From contig NZ_JAKZGO010000003.1 in the NCBI RefSeq assembly GCF_022549785.1, positions 62,705 to 126,704 on the forward strand: DNA of 64,000 bases, read 5' to 3'. This document shows positions 43,889 through 53,386 of this stretch, one piece after another. The translations under genes and the position numbers were made by a program. Every line of letters begins with the position of its first letter. Within the stretch, counting starts at the first letter, position 1. Below the pieces are notes generated by a model that had not been told where the DNA came from, made no database searches, and worked only from the letters and a program-made list of their open reading frames with translations. The DNA is from Belliella alkalica (GTDB lineage: Bacteria > Bacteroidota > Bacteroidia > Cytophagales > Cyclobacteriaceae).

Positions 43889-44630
43889 AGATTTTTCGGA
43901 AAAATTCGGTTTGACCAATACTCATGGCCTATGGAATACCATCCAAGTGTTGGATATAAATAATGATGGGAAACTTGATTTTATAGTCGGCAATATGGGG
44001 CTCAACACTAGGATGAAGGCCTCCATAGAAAAACCTTTACAACTATATGTGAATGATTTCGATCAAAATGGAAGTGTGGAACAAATCTTAACTCAATATG
44101 AAGGAGATTCTTCATTTCCCTTAGTATTAAAGGGGCCTTTGCTAAAGCAGTTGCCATATTTAAGGAAGCAATTATTGAATTATGATGCTTACAAAAATAA
44201 AACCTTGGAAACGTTGTTTTCTCAAGATGTACTTGATAACTCTCTAGTTTTGAAAACGCAGATTTTAGAAAGTCAACTATACATAAATGATGGTAAAGGT
44301 ACTTATAGACATTCTGAACTTCCCTCATTAGTTCAATCCAGTCCGGTATTTACTGTGTTTGCAGAAAAAGATACTCTGAAAAATTGGGAGATTATATTGG
44401 GTGGTAATCTTTCAAAGATAAAACCTGAACTAGGGATTAATATGGGGAGTTATGGTTGGTATTTGAAGAGTGACGGTGGTCATATACCTCAACTTGTATC
44501 CTCTGAAAAATCAGGGTTGTTTGTAGATGGAGAAATACGCGATATAAAGAAGTTAAGAGGGGTAGATGGTTTCAAGTATTTGGTAGTGAGAAACAATTGT
44601 GATATTGTTGTTTTTGAAAAAGGAAGTTGA
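43803..44630 (+). CDS. FG-GAP/VCBS-repeat lipoprotein, C-terminal part after the frameshift
   Basis: This frame carries the C-terminal 250 residues of the preceding gene. True homology starts just after the A8 run (about 43873, K-I-N-G-K-Y-E-D-F); the ATG at 43803 lies in the other gene's frame and its first 25 codons are meaningless. It contains VLDINNDGKLDFIVGNMGLN, then LYVNDFDQNGSVEQI, which is nearly identical to FVNDFDQNGSVEQI in the second paralogue, and ends with the shared tail RGVDGFKYLVVRNNC. On its own it has no signal and would not be exported. Confidence 0.75.
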   Translation: MMEMGSQKSSLWESGCQSNILKKINGKYEDFSEKFGLTNTHGLWNTIQVLDINNDGKLDFIVGNMGLNTRMKASIEKPLQLYVNDFDQNGSVEQILTQYEGDSSFPLVLKGPLLKQLPYLRKQLLNYDAYKNKTLETLFSQDVLDNSLVLKTQILESQLYINDGKGTYRHSELPSLVQSSPVFTVFAEKDTLKNWEIILGGNLSKIKPELGINMGSYGWYLKSDGGHIPQLVSSEKSGLFVDGEIRDIKKLRGVDGFKYLVVRNNCDIVVFEKGS

Positions 44631-44652
44631 ATAAGTGGAAAAAAATATTGAT

Positions 44653-45219
44653 ATGAAATTTAGACTATTGGTTGTTGTTTTGATTATAATTCTTTTCTCT
44701 TCGTGCGAAAGAAAGACTGAATATGAAAAAGTAAAACAAAAAGAGTTAAGCTCGGGAAGAGTAGAGGAAGAATTATTTTTAGGACTAAAATTTGGCATGG
44801 AAAGAAAAGATTTTTACAGTACCTGTTGGGAAATGAATAAAGAGGGTATCCTTATGCAAGGAGCTCATTCTTTAATGGTAGAATTCAAACCAAGTTTGCC
44901 ATCTGGAAAAACAGCAAGTATGTTTTTCTATCCTGAGTTTGAAAATGGGAAGATTTTTTATATGCCAGTTGAGTTTCAATATAGCGGATGGTTCCCCACA
45001 AATCCAGATTTTAGCTCTCAAAATTTATTGGAAGATGTTGTTGGTTATTTTGAGGAGCTTTATGGCAAAGGGTTTTTTAAGGTAGAAGATTCAAAAGGTA
45101 CTTTTGCAATGGTGAAAATAGATGGGAATAGGATGGTTAGAGTATATATAAAAAGCTTAAGTGCCGTGAGGGTAGATATTTTGGATTTAAGGATAAAGGA
45201 TATTAAAGACATTGCTTAA
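44653..45219 (+). CDS. small lipoprotein of unknown function
   Basis: A 188-residue lipoprotein: MKFRLLVVVLIIILFSSC with lipobox FSSC at about 18 (ATG 44653; a GTG six codons upstream is rejected). The rest is a mixed alpha/beta domain (LGLKFGMERKDFYSTCWEMN, then EFQYSGWFP) that I do not recognise. It lies 22 bases after the first VCBS gene, and its stop TAA shares one base with the ATG of the second VCBS gene (TAATG), so the two are translationally coupled. Position suggests a helper of the VCBS proteins. Confidence 0.75.
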   Translation: MKFRLLVVVLIIILFSSCERKTEYEKVKQKELSSGRVEEELFLGLKFGMERKDFYSTCWEMNKEGILMQGAHSLMVEFKPSLPSGKTASMFFYPEFENGKIFYMPVEFQYSGWFPTNPDFSSQNLLEDVVGYFEELYGKGFFKVEDSKGTFAMVKIDGNRMVRVYIKSLSAVRVDILDLRIKDIKDIA

Positions 45220-48200
45220 TGAAATTTCATAACCACATTTCTGTATTATTAATATCTGGACTTTCTATGTTTTTTTCTTGCGACAAAAAAGAGCAAGAGA
45301 AGGACACTTTGTTCGAATCAATTCCATCTTCAAGTTCAGGAGTTACATTTAGCAATAATCTGAAATTTGATGATGCGTTTAATATTTTCACCTATAGAAA
45401 TTTCTATAATGGAGGAGGTGTTGCTTTGGGTGATATCAACAATGATGGACTTTTAGATATTTATTTCACCTCCAATCAAGGTGACAACAAATTGTATCTA
45501 AATGAAGGTGATTTCAAATTCAAAGACATCACAGATATTGCTGGAGTTGCGGGAAATAGAGCATGGAGTACAGGTGTAGCCATGGCGGATGTGAATGGAG
45601 ATGGCTTTTTGGACATTTATGTTTGTAATTCAGGAGATTTGGCAGGGGATAACAAGCAAAACGAGCTATTTATCAACAATGGTGACGGGACATTCACAGA
45701 ATCGGCTGAAGTGTATGGTTTGGCAGATCAAGGCTACTCTACACACGCCGTATTTTTTGATTATGACAATGATGGGGATTTAGATATGTATTTGCTAAAC
45801 AACAGCTATACCGCAATAGGCAGCTTCAATAAGATGCAAAACGAGAGGCCCAAAAGGGATTCTGTAGGTGGAGATAAATTGTTTAGAAACGAAGGCGGGA
45901 GATTTATAGATGTCAGTGAAGAAGCTGGGATTTATGGTAGTTTGATTGGTTTTGGATTGGGGATTACCATAGGTGATGTCAATCAAGATGGATGGATGGA
46001 TATTTTTATTTCAAATGATTTTTTTGAAAAGGATTACCTATATATCAATAATCAAGATGGAACCTTCACAGAATCCCTAGAAAGCTATATGCGTTCGACA
46101 AGTGCAGCTTCTATGGGGGCTGATATAGCAGATATAAATAATAATGGTTTTTTGGATATTTTTGTAACTGATATGCTTCCTGAGCCTTTAGACCGTCTGA
46201 AGCAGGTGACGACATTTGAAAGCTGGGATAAATTTCAATTTAACCTTCAGTATGGATATCATTACCAATTCAATCGAAATATGCTTCATGTCAATAATGG
46301 AGATGGTAGTTTTAGTGATATGGGAAGGTTTTCCAATGTGGAAGCAACAGATTGGAGCTGGGCGGCACTGTTTTTTGATATGGATAATGATGGTCACAAA
46401 GATATTTTTGTGGCGAATGGAATCTATCAGGATATCACAGATCTCGATTACTTGAATTTTATAGATAATGAAGATACTAAGCGAAAGATAATCACACAGC
46501 AAGGCGTCGATTATCATGCACTTGTAGACCCAATTCCCATTAACCCAGTTTCTAATTATGCTTTTCAAAATAAAGGCGAGCTACAATTTACAAATGTAAT
46601 TCATGAATGGGGAATGGGGGAGCCTATTCATTCTAATGGTTCGGCTTATGGAGACCTAAATAATGATGGAGCTCTAGATTTGGTTATCAATAATGTCAAT
46701 CAAGTTGCCATTATCTATAAAAATAGAAGTAGGGAGTTTTTTCCGCAGAATAACTTTCTCCAGATAAAACTAGAGGGCAAACTTGGAAACACATCAGCAA
46801 TTGGTACGCAGATACGACTCAAATCAGGAGATAAAATTTTTTATCAAGAGCATATGCCTAATAGAGGGTTTCAGTCTTCTGTAGATCCTAAGATAACCTT
46901 TGGGCTAGGCAATGTGGATAAATTAGATGAAATTCAGGTAAGGTGGCCTGATGGTAAAGTGTCCATTTTGAAAGAAATCACAGCTAATCAGTTATTGACC
47001 TTGACATGGGGCAACGCCGAAGAAAACCCGGAGGGGTTTGATTTTTTCGAAATACCAAATCTTTCCAAGTTCGAAAAAATAGAGAAAAATAACATCTTGG
47101 ATTTTGTACATGTTGAGAACCAATTTGTGGACTTTGATAGAGACAGATTGACTTACCACAAACTCTCCACTGAAGGGCCAAAAGCAACTTTCGGGGATGT
47201 GAATGGTGATGGATTGGAAGATGTATTTCTTGGGGGAGCAAAAGGTTTCGCAGGGCAATTATTTATTCAAACTTCCAAGGGCACATTTGTCCAATCCAAT
47301 CAAAAGGCTTTTGAAAATGATAAGGTTTCTGAAGATACTGACGCTGTTTTTTTTGATGCCAATGGAAATGGATTCTTGGATCTGTTGGTGACTTCCGGAA
47401 GTAACGAAGCCGCATTTGGAGTTTCTGAATTGGCAGATAGGCTTTATATAAATAATGGTAAAGGTGTTTTTACTAAAGCAGAGAGTAATGGGTTGGAAAC
47501 CTTGAGGCATAGCACCTCTGTCGTCAAAGTGTTGGATATCAATGGTGATGGGTATTTGGATTTGTTTGTGGGAGGTAGACTTATTCCTTTTGTCTATGGT
47601 GTCAATGCAAGCAGTTTTATTCTAATCAATGATGGAAGTGGTAATTTCAAGGATGAAACATCCCGTTTTGCTCCAGAACTTAATGAGATTGGACTAGTGA
47701 CGGACGCAGCATTGATAGATTATGATGGGGATGGTAGAGATGATTTGATTCTGGTAGGTGAATGGATGGCTCCCACTTTATTCAAAAATACAGGAGGTAA
47801 ATTGGAGAAGATAGAAATGCCAGAATTTCAAGCTTATAAAGGCTGGTACAGAACGATAGAAATCGGAGATTTTAATAATGATGGGCTACCTGATTTCGTA
47901 CTTGGGAATCATGGTTTAAATAGTAGGTTTAAGCCTTCTAGCGATTCTCCAATAAGAATGTTTGTGAATGATTTTGATCAGAATGGAAGTGTCGAGCAAA
48001 TCCATACCAAAAAAATTGAAGAAAAGCATATTCCTTATATTCTAAAACACGAACTTGAAAAACAAATCCCATCTGTTAAGAAAAAATATCTTAAATATAG
48101 TAGTTATAATAGAGAGAGTATCGAAGATATTTTTGGAGCGGAAGTATTGGCAAAATCTGTAGTTCAAGAATTCAATTTTGCAGCTTCTGCCGTAATGATG

Positions 48201-48542
48201 AATCTAGGGGAAGGTAGGTTTGAAGTAAAGCCCTTGCCTAGAAAAGCTCAAAGATCATGGATGTTTGCGGCTCTTGTGACGGATATTAATGGCGACGGCA
48301 TTCAAGATATCATCATGGCAGGAAATTTAGAAGGTGCCAAGCCAGAAGCAGGTCAATATGATGCTAGCTACGGAGAAGTAATGATTGGGAAAGGTGATGG
48401 TACTTTTGAATATTTGGAAAACAGAACTCATGGTTTGAAGCTCGAAGGTGATATTAGAAATTTGCACGAAGTAAATATCAAAGGGCAAAGAATGTTGATG
48501 GTTGTGAAGAACAATAAGCCTTTGGAGTGGTGGTCTTTTTAG
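45219..48542 (+). CDS. FG-GAP/VCBS-repeat lipoprotein with ASPIC/UnbV domain (second paralogue)
   Basis: A 1,107-residue lipoprotein (lipobox GLSMFFSC, about residue 22) built of two sets of FG-GAP/VCBS blades around an ASPIC/UnbV domain at about 520-580 (FQSSVDPKITFGLGNVDKLD). Calcium-loop motifs are frequent: DINNDGLLDIYF, DVNGDGFLDIYV, DYDNDGDLDMYL. Architecture resembles the CRTAC1 family, whose bacterial members have no settled function and may bind carbohydrate or protein at the cell surface. It is the intact equivalent of the broken gene upstream and shows what the missing piece looks like. ATG 45219 overlaps the stop of the small lipoprotein gene. Confidence 0.93.
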   Translation: MKFHNHISVLLISGLSMFFSCDKKEQEKDTLFESIPSSSSGVTFSNNLKFDDAFNIFTYRNFYNGGGVALGDINNDGLLDIYFTSNQGDNKLYLNEGDFKFKDITDIAGVAGNRAWSTGVAMADVNGDGFLDIYVCNSGDLAGDNKQNELFINNGDGTFTESAEVYGLADQGYSTHAVFFDYDNDGDLDMYLLNNSYTAIGSFNKMQNERPKRDSVGGDKLFRNEGGRFIDVSEEAGIYGSLIGFGLGITIGDVNQDGWMDIFISNDFFEKDYLYINNQDGTFTESLESYMRSTSAASMGADIADINNNGFLDIFVTDMLPEPLDRLKQVTTFESWDKFQFNLQYGYHYQFNRNMLHVNNGDGSFSDMGRFSNVEATDWSWAALFFDMDNDGHKDIFVANGIYQDITDLDYLNFIDNEDTKRKIITQQGVDYHALVDPIPINPVSNYAFQNKGELQFTNVIHEWGMGEPIHSNGSAYGDLNNDGALDLVINNVNQVAIIYKNRSREFFPQNNFLQIKLEGKLGNTSAIGTQIRLKSGDKIFYQEHMPNRGFQSSVDPKITFGLGNVDKLDEIQVRWPDGKVSILKEITANQLLTLTWGNAEENPEGFDFFEIPNLSKFEKIEKNNILDFVHVENQFVDFDRDRLTYHKLSTEGPKATFGDVNGDGLEDVFLGGAKGFAGQLFIQTSKGTFVQSNQKAFENDKVSEDTDAVFFDANGNGFLDLLVTSGSNEAAFGVSELADRLYINNGKGVFTKAESNGLETLRHSTSVVKVLDINGDGYLDLFVGGRLIPFVYGVNASSFILINDGSGNFKDETSRFAPELNEIGLVTDAALIDYDGDGRDDLILVGEWMAPTLFKNTGGKLEKIEMPEFQAYKGWYRTIEIGDFNNDGLPDFVLGNHGLNSRFKPSSDSPIRMFVNDFDQNGSVEQIHTKKIEEKHIPYILKHELEKQIPSVKKKYLKYSSYNRESIEDIFGAEVLAKSVVQEFNFAASAVMMNLGEGRFEVKPLPRKAQRSWMFAALVTDINGDGIQDIIMAGNLEGAKPEAGQYDASYGEVMIGKGDGTFEYLENRTHGLKLEGDIRNLHEVNIKGQRMLMVVKNNKPLEWWSF

Positions 48543-48605
48543 TAATCAGTAATTAAGTTATTGGTGAGTAGGTGGTCAAATAATTATTTGAAAGCATAAG
48601 ATTGG

Positions 48606-51600
48606 ATGAATAAATATATAGTAGGTTTAGTTCTTTTGGGATTGTTTTCTTGTTTGAAAAAGGAAGAAGAAATAAAGCTATTCTCTCTACTTCCTATATC
48701 ACAAACTGGCATAGATTTCAGGAATGATTTGGTCTCTTCTGATCAATTGAATATCCTTGAATACTTGTATTTTTATAATGGTGGTGGAATAGCAATTGGC
48801 GATATCAATAATGATGGTTTGGTAGATATTTATTTCACATCAAATCAAGGGGGAAATAAGCTTTATCTTAACAAAGGAGATTTTCAATTCATAGATATCA
48901 CCGAGTCTGCAGGTGTGGTGGGGGATGGAGGTTGGTCTACAGGGGTGACTATGGCGGATATAGATGGTGATGGTCTGCTGGATATCTATGTTTGTCAGGT
49001 CGGAGATTACAAGGGGATTTCGGGTAAAAACAAACTTTACATCAATAATGGAGATCTGACTTTTTCAGAAAAAGGTGCGGAATTTGGTGTTGATTTTACG
49101 GGTTTCTCTACGCATGCATTGTTTTTTGACTACGATCAAGATGGGGACTTGGATTTGTATTTATTGAATCATTCGATCAAAAAACCTGAGGTGTTCACCC
49201 ATGCAGACACAAAATTTTCCGATCAAGATGAAAAGGGAGGAGATAAATTGTTTAAAAGCTTGGTGTCTCAGGGGGAGATGAGAATGATGGAAGCTACAGA
49301 AGACGCGGGCATTTTGTCAAGTAGTCTTGGTTTTGGTCTAGGAGTAGGCATCGGAGATGTCAATGGCGATGGCTGGCTGGATATTTATGTTTCAAATGAC
49401 TTTACCGAGGATGATTATCTTTATATCAATCAGGGAGATGGGACCTTTAAGGAGTCTTTAAGTGAATTTATCAGCCATACGAGTAGGTATAGCATGGGCA
49501 ATGATATCAATGATATCAATAATGATGGCCTACCAGATATTTTTACTACGGATATGTTGCCGGAGGATCCTGTGATTTGGATGAAATCGATTGGTGAGGA
49601 TAAGCAGGAGGTATATGATATTAAGAAGAAATTCGGCTATGGTGATCAGTATGTTAGAAATCACCTTCAGCTGAATCAAGGGAATCAACGCTTTGCTGAA
49701 ATTGGTCTTTTGACAAATACTTTTGCTACCGATTGGAGTTGGTCTCCTTTGATTTTTGATATGGACAATGACGGATTCAAAGATATTCATATCACAAACG
49801 GAATTGTAAAGAGACCAAATGACCTGGATTTCGTGCAATACAGTCAATCAAAAGATCCAAATTTGTCTGAAGAAGAGGTGTTTAATAGATTGATAGAGTT
49901 GCTCCCAACCATGAAGCTCTCAAATTATTCATTCAGAAATGGTGGGGCTTTGGATTTTACAAATGTGTCGGAGGTATGGGGTTTAGATCACATTTCCTAT
50001 TCTTCAGGCTCAGCGTATGCAGATTTGAACAATGATGGTGCATTGGATTTGGTTATCAATAATATCAATGATCATGCTTTTATTTACAAAAACAATTCTC
50101 AGCAAATCCTAAAAAACAACTTTGTCCAATTAGATCTAAAGGGTGAAAAAAGCAATTTGTTTGGTATTGGTGCAGGTGTGACTGTGTTTTCTCAAGGTGA
50201 AATTTTTCATCAACTGCTAAGCACATCTAGAGGTTTTCAATCTGGTTCATCCACCACTTTGACTTTTGGTTTGGGAAATAGAAGTAAAATTGATTCTGTT
50301 ATGGTAGTTTGGAATGCCAAAGACAAAGAGATTTTCTATGAAAATGAAGTTAACAAAAGATTGATTATTGAAAAGGGGAAAGGGAAAGACTTCACATACA
50401 TTCAAAAAGTTACGGAGCCGGCATTTAGAGTAGTTGATTTGGGAATAAACTGGAGACATGAAGAGAATGTAGAGTTTGATGACACTCGAAGGGAATATTT
50501 AATTCCAAGAAAATACTCCACAGAAGGGCCTGCTTTAGCAATAGGCGATATTAACAATGATGGACTGGATGACTTTTATGTGGGTGGGGCAAAAGGGCAA
50601 GCTTCTGCATTGTACATACAACAAGCCAATGGTACATTTGTAGCTCAAGAAAATCCGGTATTCGAAATGCTAAAACCTGGGGAGGATGTGGTCGCAGAGT
50701 TTATTGATTTGAATGGGGATGGTTTTTTGGACCTGTATGTTGGCAGCGGAGGGAATGAAAATCCACAACAACATATTTTTAATTTTGACCGAGTCTACCT
50801 CAATGATGGGAGTGGAAATCTGCAGTTTTCCCCAAATTCTCTCCCCCCTATTGGAGAAAACACTTCCTCAATCGCTTTTCATGATGTGAATGGAGATGGT
50901 GCACCTGACCTATTTATTACAGCCTCTGTTGTCACTGGAAACTATGGAGCCAAGCCATATAGCTATCTTTTGATCAATGATGGCAAAGGGAGTTTCAAAG
51001 ATGGGACTCGACAGTTTTTTGGTAATGATTTTCACACAGGAATGCTACAAAAGGCTATCTGGGTTGATATAGATGGAGATCAGAAAAAAGAGCTTGTAAT
51101 GGTAGGGGAGTGGGCTGATATCAAGGTTTTTAAGCAAAATGAGGATCTGTTTTTTGGGCAAACCTTCATTGGGGAAGATGCTGAAAGAGCTGGGTTTTTC
51201 AATACAATTTCGGTTTTTGAATCTAACTCTGATCCAATTTTACTAATCGGAAACTTAGGTTTGAACAGCAAATTGAAAGCAAGTACAGAAAGGCCTCTTT
51301 GGCTGTATCATTATGATTTTGATGGCAATGAACAGGAAGATCCCGTCATTTTTCATTACATGGGAGAAAAGCTAGTTCCATTTGCCTCACGTGATGATTT
51401 GATCAAGCAGATTCCTTCTATAAAAAAGAAGCATTCAAGCTATGTAGAATATGCACAAATCAAAAAGCCAGATGATTTATTTGATAAGTCTCTGCTACAT
51501 GATGCAGCCAAATACAAAGTTGAGAACTTGCTGTCAGGGTTATTGAAAAAAGATGAAAATGGAAATTATAAGTTTGTACCATTTCCCGTAAAAGGTCAAT

Positions 51601-51893
51601 TTTCCCCGCTAAAGGATTTTTATACTTGGGAAAAAAACGGGGCTATACATATATTGGCAATAGGTGGGTTTTATGGATTTAGGAATGATTTGGGAAAGGC
51701 CGATGCGATGCCTATGATACATTTTGTATATGAAGAAGGTCAGATAAAAATACAAGATTTGAACTTGGATTTTGATTTAATAAAAGGAGAGTACCGATGT
51801 ATAAAACCAATATCAATACAGGGGAAGCCTCACCTTTTAGCACTGAGAAACAATGCTAAGCCTTTATTGCTAAAAGTTAATTTGAACAATTAG
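48606..51893 (+). CDS. FG-GAP/VCBS-repeat lipoprotein with ASPIC/UnbV domain (third paralogue)
   Basis: A 1,095-residue lipoprotein with a very short signal (MNKYIVGLVLLGLFSC, C16). Blades with GDINNDGLVDIYFTSNQGGN, DIDGDGLLDIYV and DYDQDGDLDLYLLN, and an ASPIC/UnbV-type domain at about 515-570 (GFQSGSSTTLTFGLGN), follow the same plan as the two upstream paralogues. It is the most diverged of the three: the FVNDFDQNGSVEQI block is replaced by LYHYDFDGNEQEDPV. It lies 63 bases after the second paralogue. Function is unknown; triplication suggests that each binds a different target. Confidence 0.92.
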   Translation: MNKYIVGLVLLGLFSCLKKEEEIKLFSLLPISQTGIDFRNDLVSSDQLNILEYLYFYNGGGIAIGDINNDGLVDIYFTSNQGGNKLYLNKGDFQFIDITESAGVVGDGGWSTGVTMADIDGDGLLDIYVCQVGDYKGISGKNKLYINNGDLTFSEKGAEFGVDFTGFSTHALFFDYDQDGDLDLYLLNHSIKKPEVFTHADTKFSDQDEKGGDKLFKSLVSQGEMRMMEATEDAGILSSSLGFGLGVGIGDVNGDGWLDIYVSNDFTEDDYLYINQGDGTFKESLSEFISHTSRYSMGNDINDINNDGLPDIFTTDMLPEDPVIWMKSIGEDKQEVYDIKKKFGYGDQYVRNHLQLNQGNQRFAEIGLLTNTFATDWSWSPLIFDMDNDGFKDIHITNGIVKRPNDLDFVQYSQSKDPNLSEEEVFNRLIELLPTMKLSNYSFRNGGALDFTNVSEVWGLDHISYSSGSAYADLNNDGALDLVINNINDHAFIYKNNSQQILKNNFVQLDLKGEKSNLFGIGAGVTVFSQGEIFHQLLSTSRGFQSGSSTTLTFGLGNRSKIDSVMVVWNAKDKEIFYENEVNKRLIIEKGKGKDFTYIQKVTEPAFRVVDLGINWRHEENVEFDDTRREYLIPRKYSTEGPALAIGDINNDGLDDFYVGGAKGQASALYIQQANGTFVAQENPVFEMLKPGEDVVAEFIDLNGDGFLDLYVGSGGNENPQQHIFNFDRVYLNDGSGNLQFSPNSLPPIGENTSSIAFHDVNGDGAPDLFITASVVTGNYGAKPYSYLLINDGKGSFKDGTRQFFGNDFHTGMLQKAIWVDIDGDQKKELVMVGEWADIKVFKQNEDLFFGQTFIGEDAERAGFFNTISVFESNSDPILLIGNLGLNSKLKASTERPLWLYHYDFDGNEQEDPVIFHYMGEKLVPFASRDDLIKQIPSIKKKHSSYVEYAQIKKPDDLFDKSLLHDAAKYKVENLLSGLLKKDENGNYKFVPFPVKGQFSPLKDFYTWEKNGAIHILAIGGFYGFRNDLGKADAMPMIHFVYEEGQIKIQDLNLDFDLIKGEYRCIKPISIQGKPHLLALRNNAKPLLLKVNLNN

Positions 51894-51961
51894 GGAAATT
51901 GCAATTTTGCCACTCTGGTAAGTATTTGTTAATTTTGAAAATATTTATTGAAATTCTGAAA

Positions 51962-53305
51962 ATGAGGATGTTGAAAAGGTTATTTGTTTTGCTTGTGATT
52001 TTTGCTTTTGGAGTAGGTTGCCAGCCAAAAGATTATCAAAATGTGATTACTGACGGTTCTTATCAGATTGCAGCTCAAGACAAATTGACTGAAATTATTA
52101 TTCACGATATTTTTTCCCCACCTGTAGCTAGCCGGATTTATGCTTATCCTGCCATAGCAGCCTACGAGGTAGCTGTATTAGCTGGAAACGGTGAGTACAA
52201 AACTTTGATGGGGCAATTGAATGCCTTTGAAAAAGTTGATTTTGAGGTTACGGAGGATGTTTATCTTCCATTGGCCTCTTTGGCGGCATATTATAAAGTA
52301 GGAACTACTTTGATTTTTTCAGAAGATATGATGCGTGACCACAAGAATGCAGCATTCAAAGAGCTTAAATCCAAAGGGATTCCGAATGATGTTTTTGAAG
52401 GATCTGTTGCATTTGGAGAAAAGGTAGCAGACTATGTCATCGCCTATTCCAAGAAAGACAACTATCATCAAAGCAGGTCTTTTGAAAAATACACCATCAG
52501 TAGTGATCCAAACTCTTGGCAACCTACTCCTCCAATGTATATGGAAGGGATAGAACCACATTGGAATAAGATCAGACCATTTGTTTTGGAGAGTCCAAGC
52601 CAATTTAAATCCGAACCTGCCACTGCTTTTGACTCAAAGCCTGGAAGTGATTTTTTCAGAGAAGCAGAGGAGGTATTCAATGTTGTGAAGAATTTGACCA
52701 AAGAACAAAGCGATATTGCTTTCTTCTGGGATTGTAATCCTTACAAAGTAAATGTCAAAGGACACGTCATGTTTGCAGAGAAAAAAATAACGCCTGGAGG
52801 GCATTGGATGGGGATAGCCGCAATTTCTTCCAAAACAGCAAATCAAGACTGGATAGGTGCAGCTGAAACTTTGGCAAAAACCTCAATTGCATTGTTTGAT
52901 GGCTTTATAGCTTGTTGGGATGAAAAGTATAGAAGCGTTTTGATCAGGCCAGAAACATACATAAACAAATATATAGATGAGGAATGGCTGCCTATCCTAC
53001 AAACCCCACCTTTCCCAGAGTACACAAGTGGCCACAGTGTGATAAGCAATGCCGCGGCAGAGACTTTGACAAGCTTATTTGGTGATGGCTTTCACTTTGT
53101 AGATTCTACGGAGGTTGCTTATGGACTTCCTATCAGAGAGTTTGAATCATTTAGAATAGCAGCCGATGAAGCTGCCATAAGCAGGCTTTATGGTGGGATT
53201 CATTACATGCCAGCAATAGTAAATGGCGCTTCTAAAGGAAAAAAAATCGGACAATATCTCGTTGGGAAAATTGAGACTAAGAATGGGAAATTGGCAGAAA
53301 AATAA
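51962..53305 (+). CDS. PAP2/vanadium-haloperoxidase-fold lipoprotein
   Basis: A 447-residue lipoprotein of the PAP2 phosphatase/vanadium haloperoxidase superfamily. ATG 51962 or 51968 starts a signal with lipobox FGVGC; a TTG at 51899 is rejected. The phosphate/vanadate-binding motifs are in order: KYRSVLIRPETYI, PEYTSGHSVISNAAAETL (motif 2, with Ser-Gly-His) and SRLYGGIHY (motif 3). Members may be acid phosphatases or haloperoxidases; sequence alone does not decide. It closes the SusC/SusD-VCBS locus, starting 68 bases after the third VCBS gene, a gene neighbourhood seen repeatedly in Bacteroidota. A terminator follows. Confidence 0.9.
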   Translation: MRMLKRLFVLLVIFAFGVGCQPKDYQNVITDGSYQIAAQDKLTEIIIHDIFSPPVASRIYAYPAIAAYEVAVLAGNGEYKTLMGQLNAFEKVDFEVTEDVYLPLASLAAYYKVGTTLIFSEDMMRDHKNAAFKELKSKGIPNDVFEGSVAFGEKVADYVIAYSKKDNYHQSRSFEKYTISSDPNSWQPTPPMYMEGIEPHWNKIRPFVLESPSQFKSEPATAFDSKPGSDFFREAEEVFNVVKNLTKEQSDIAFFWDCNPYKVNVKGHVMFAEKKITPGGHWMGIAAISSKTANQDWIGAAETLAKTSIALFDGFIACWDEKYRSVLIRPETYINKYIDEEWLPILQTPPFPEYTSGHSVISNAAAETLTSLFGDGFHFVDSTEVAYGLPIREFESFRIAADEAAISRLYGGIHYMPAIVNGASKGKKIGQYLVGKIETKNGKLAEK

Positions 53306-53327
53306 TTTCTCAATATCAAAAAGATAT

Positions 53328-53363
53328 AATAGGCTGGATTTTATAAGATTCAGCCTATTTTTG
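53328..53363 (+). terminator. terminator after the haloperoxidase-like gene, overlapping an rsmG promoter box
   Basis: AATAGGCTG and CAGCCTATT form a 9-bp stem with a 14-base loop and T-run. The end of the right arm and the T-run, TATTTTTG (53356-53363), also match the -7 consensus TAnnTTTG and lie 23 bases before the rsmG ATG. Confidence 0.7.
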
Positions 53364-53386
53364 TGCTTTATAAATCAAATTAACAA

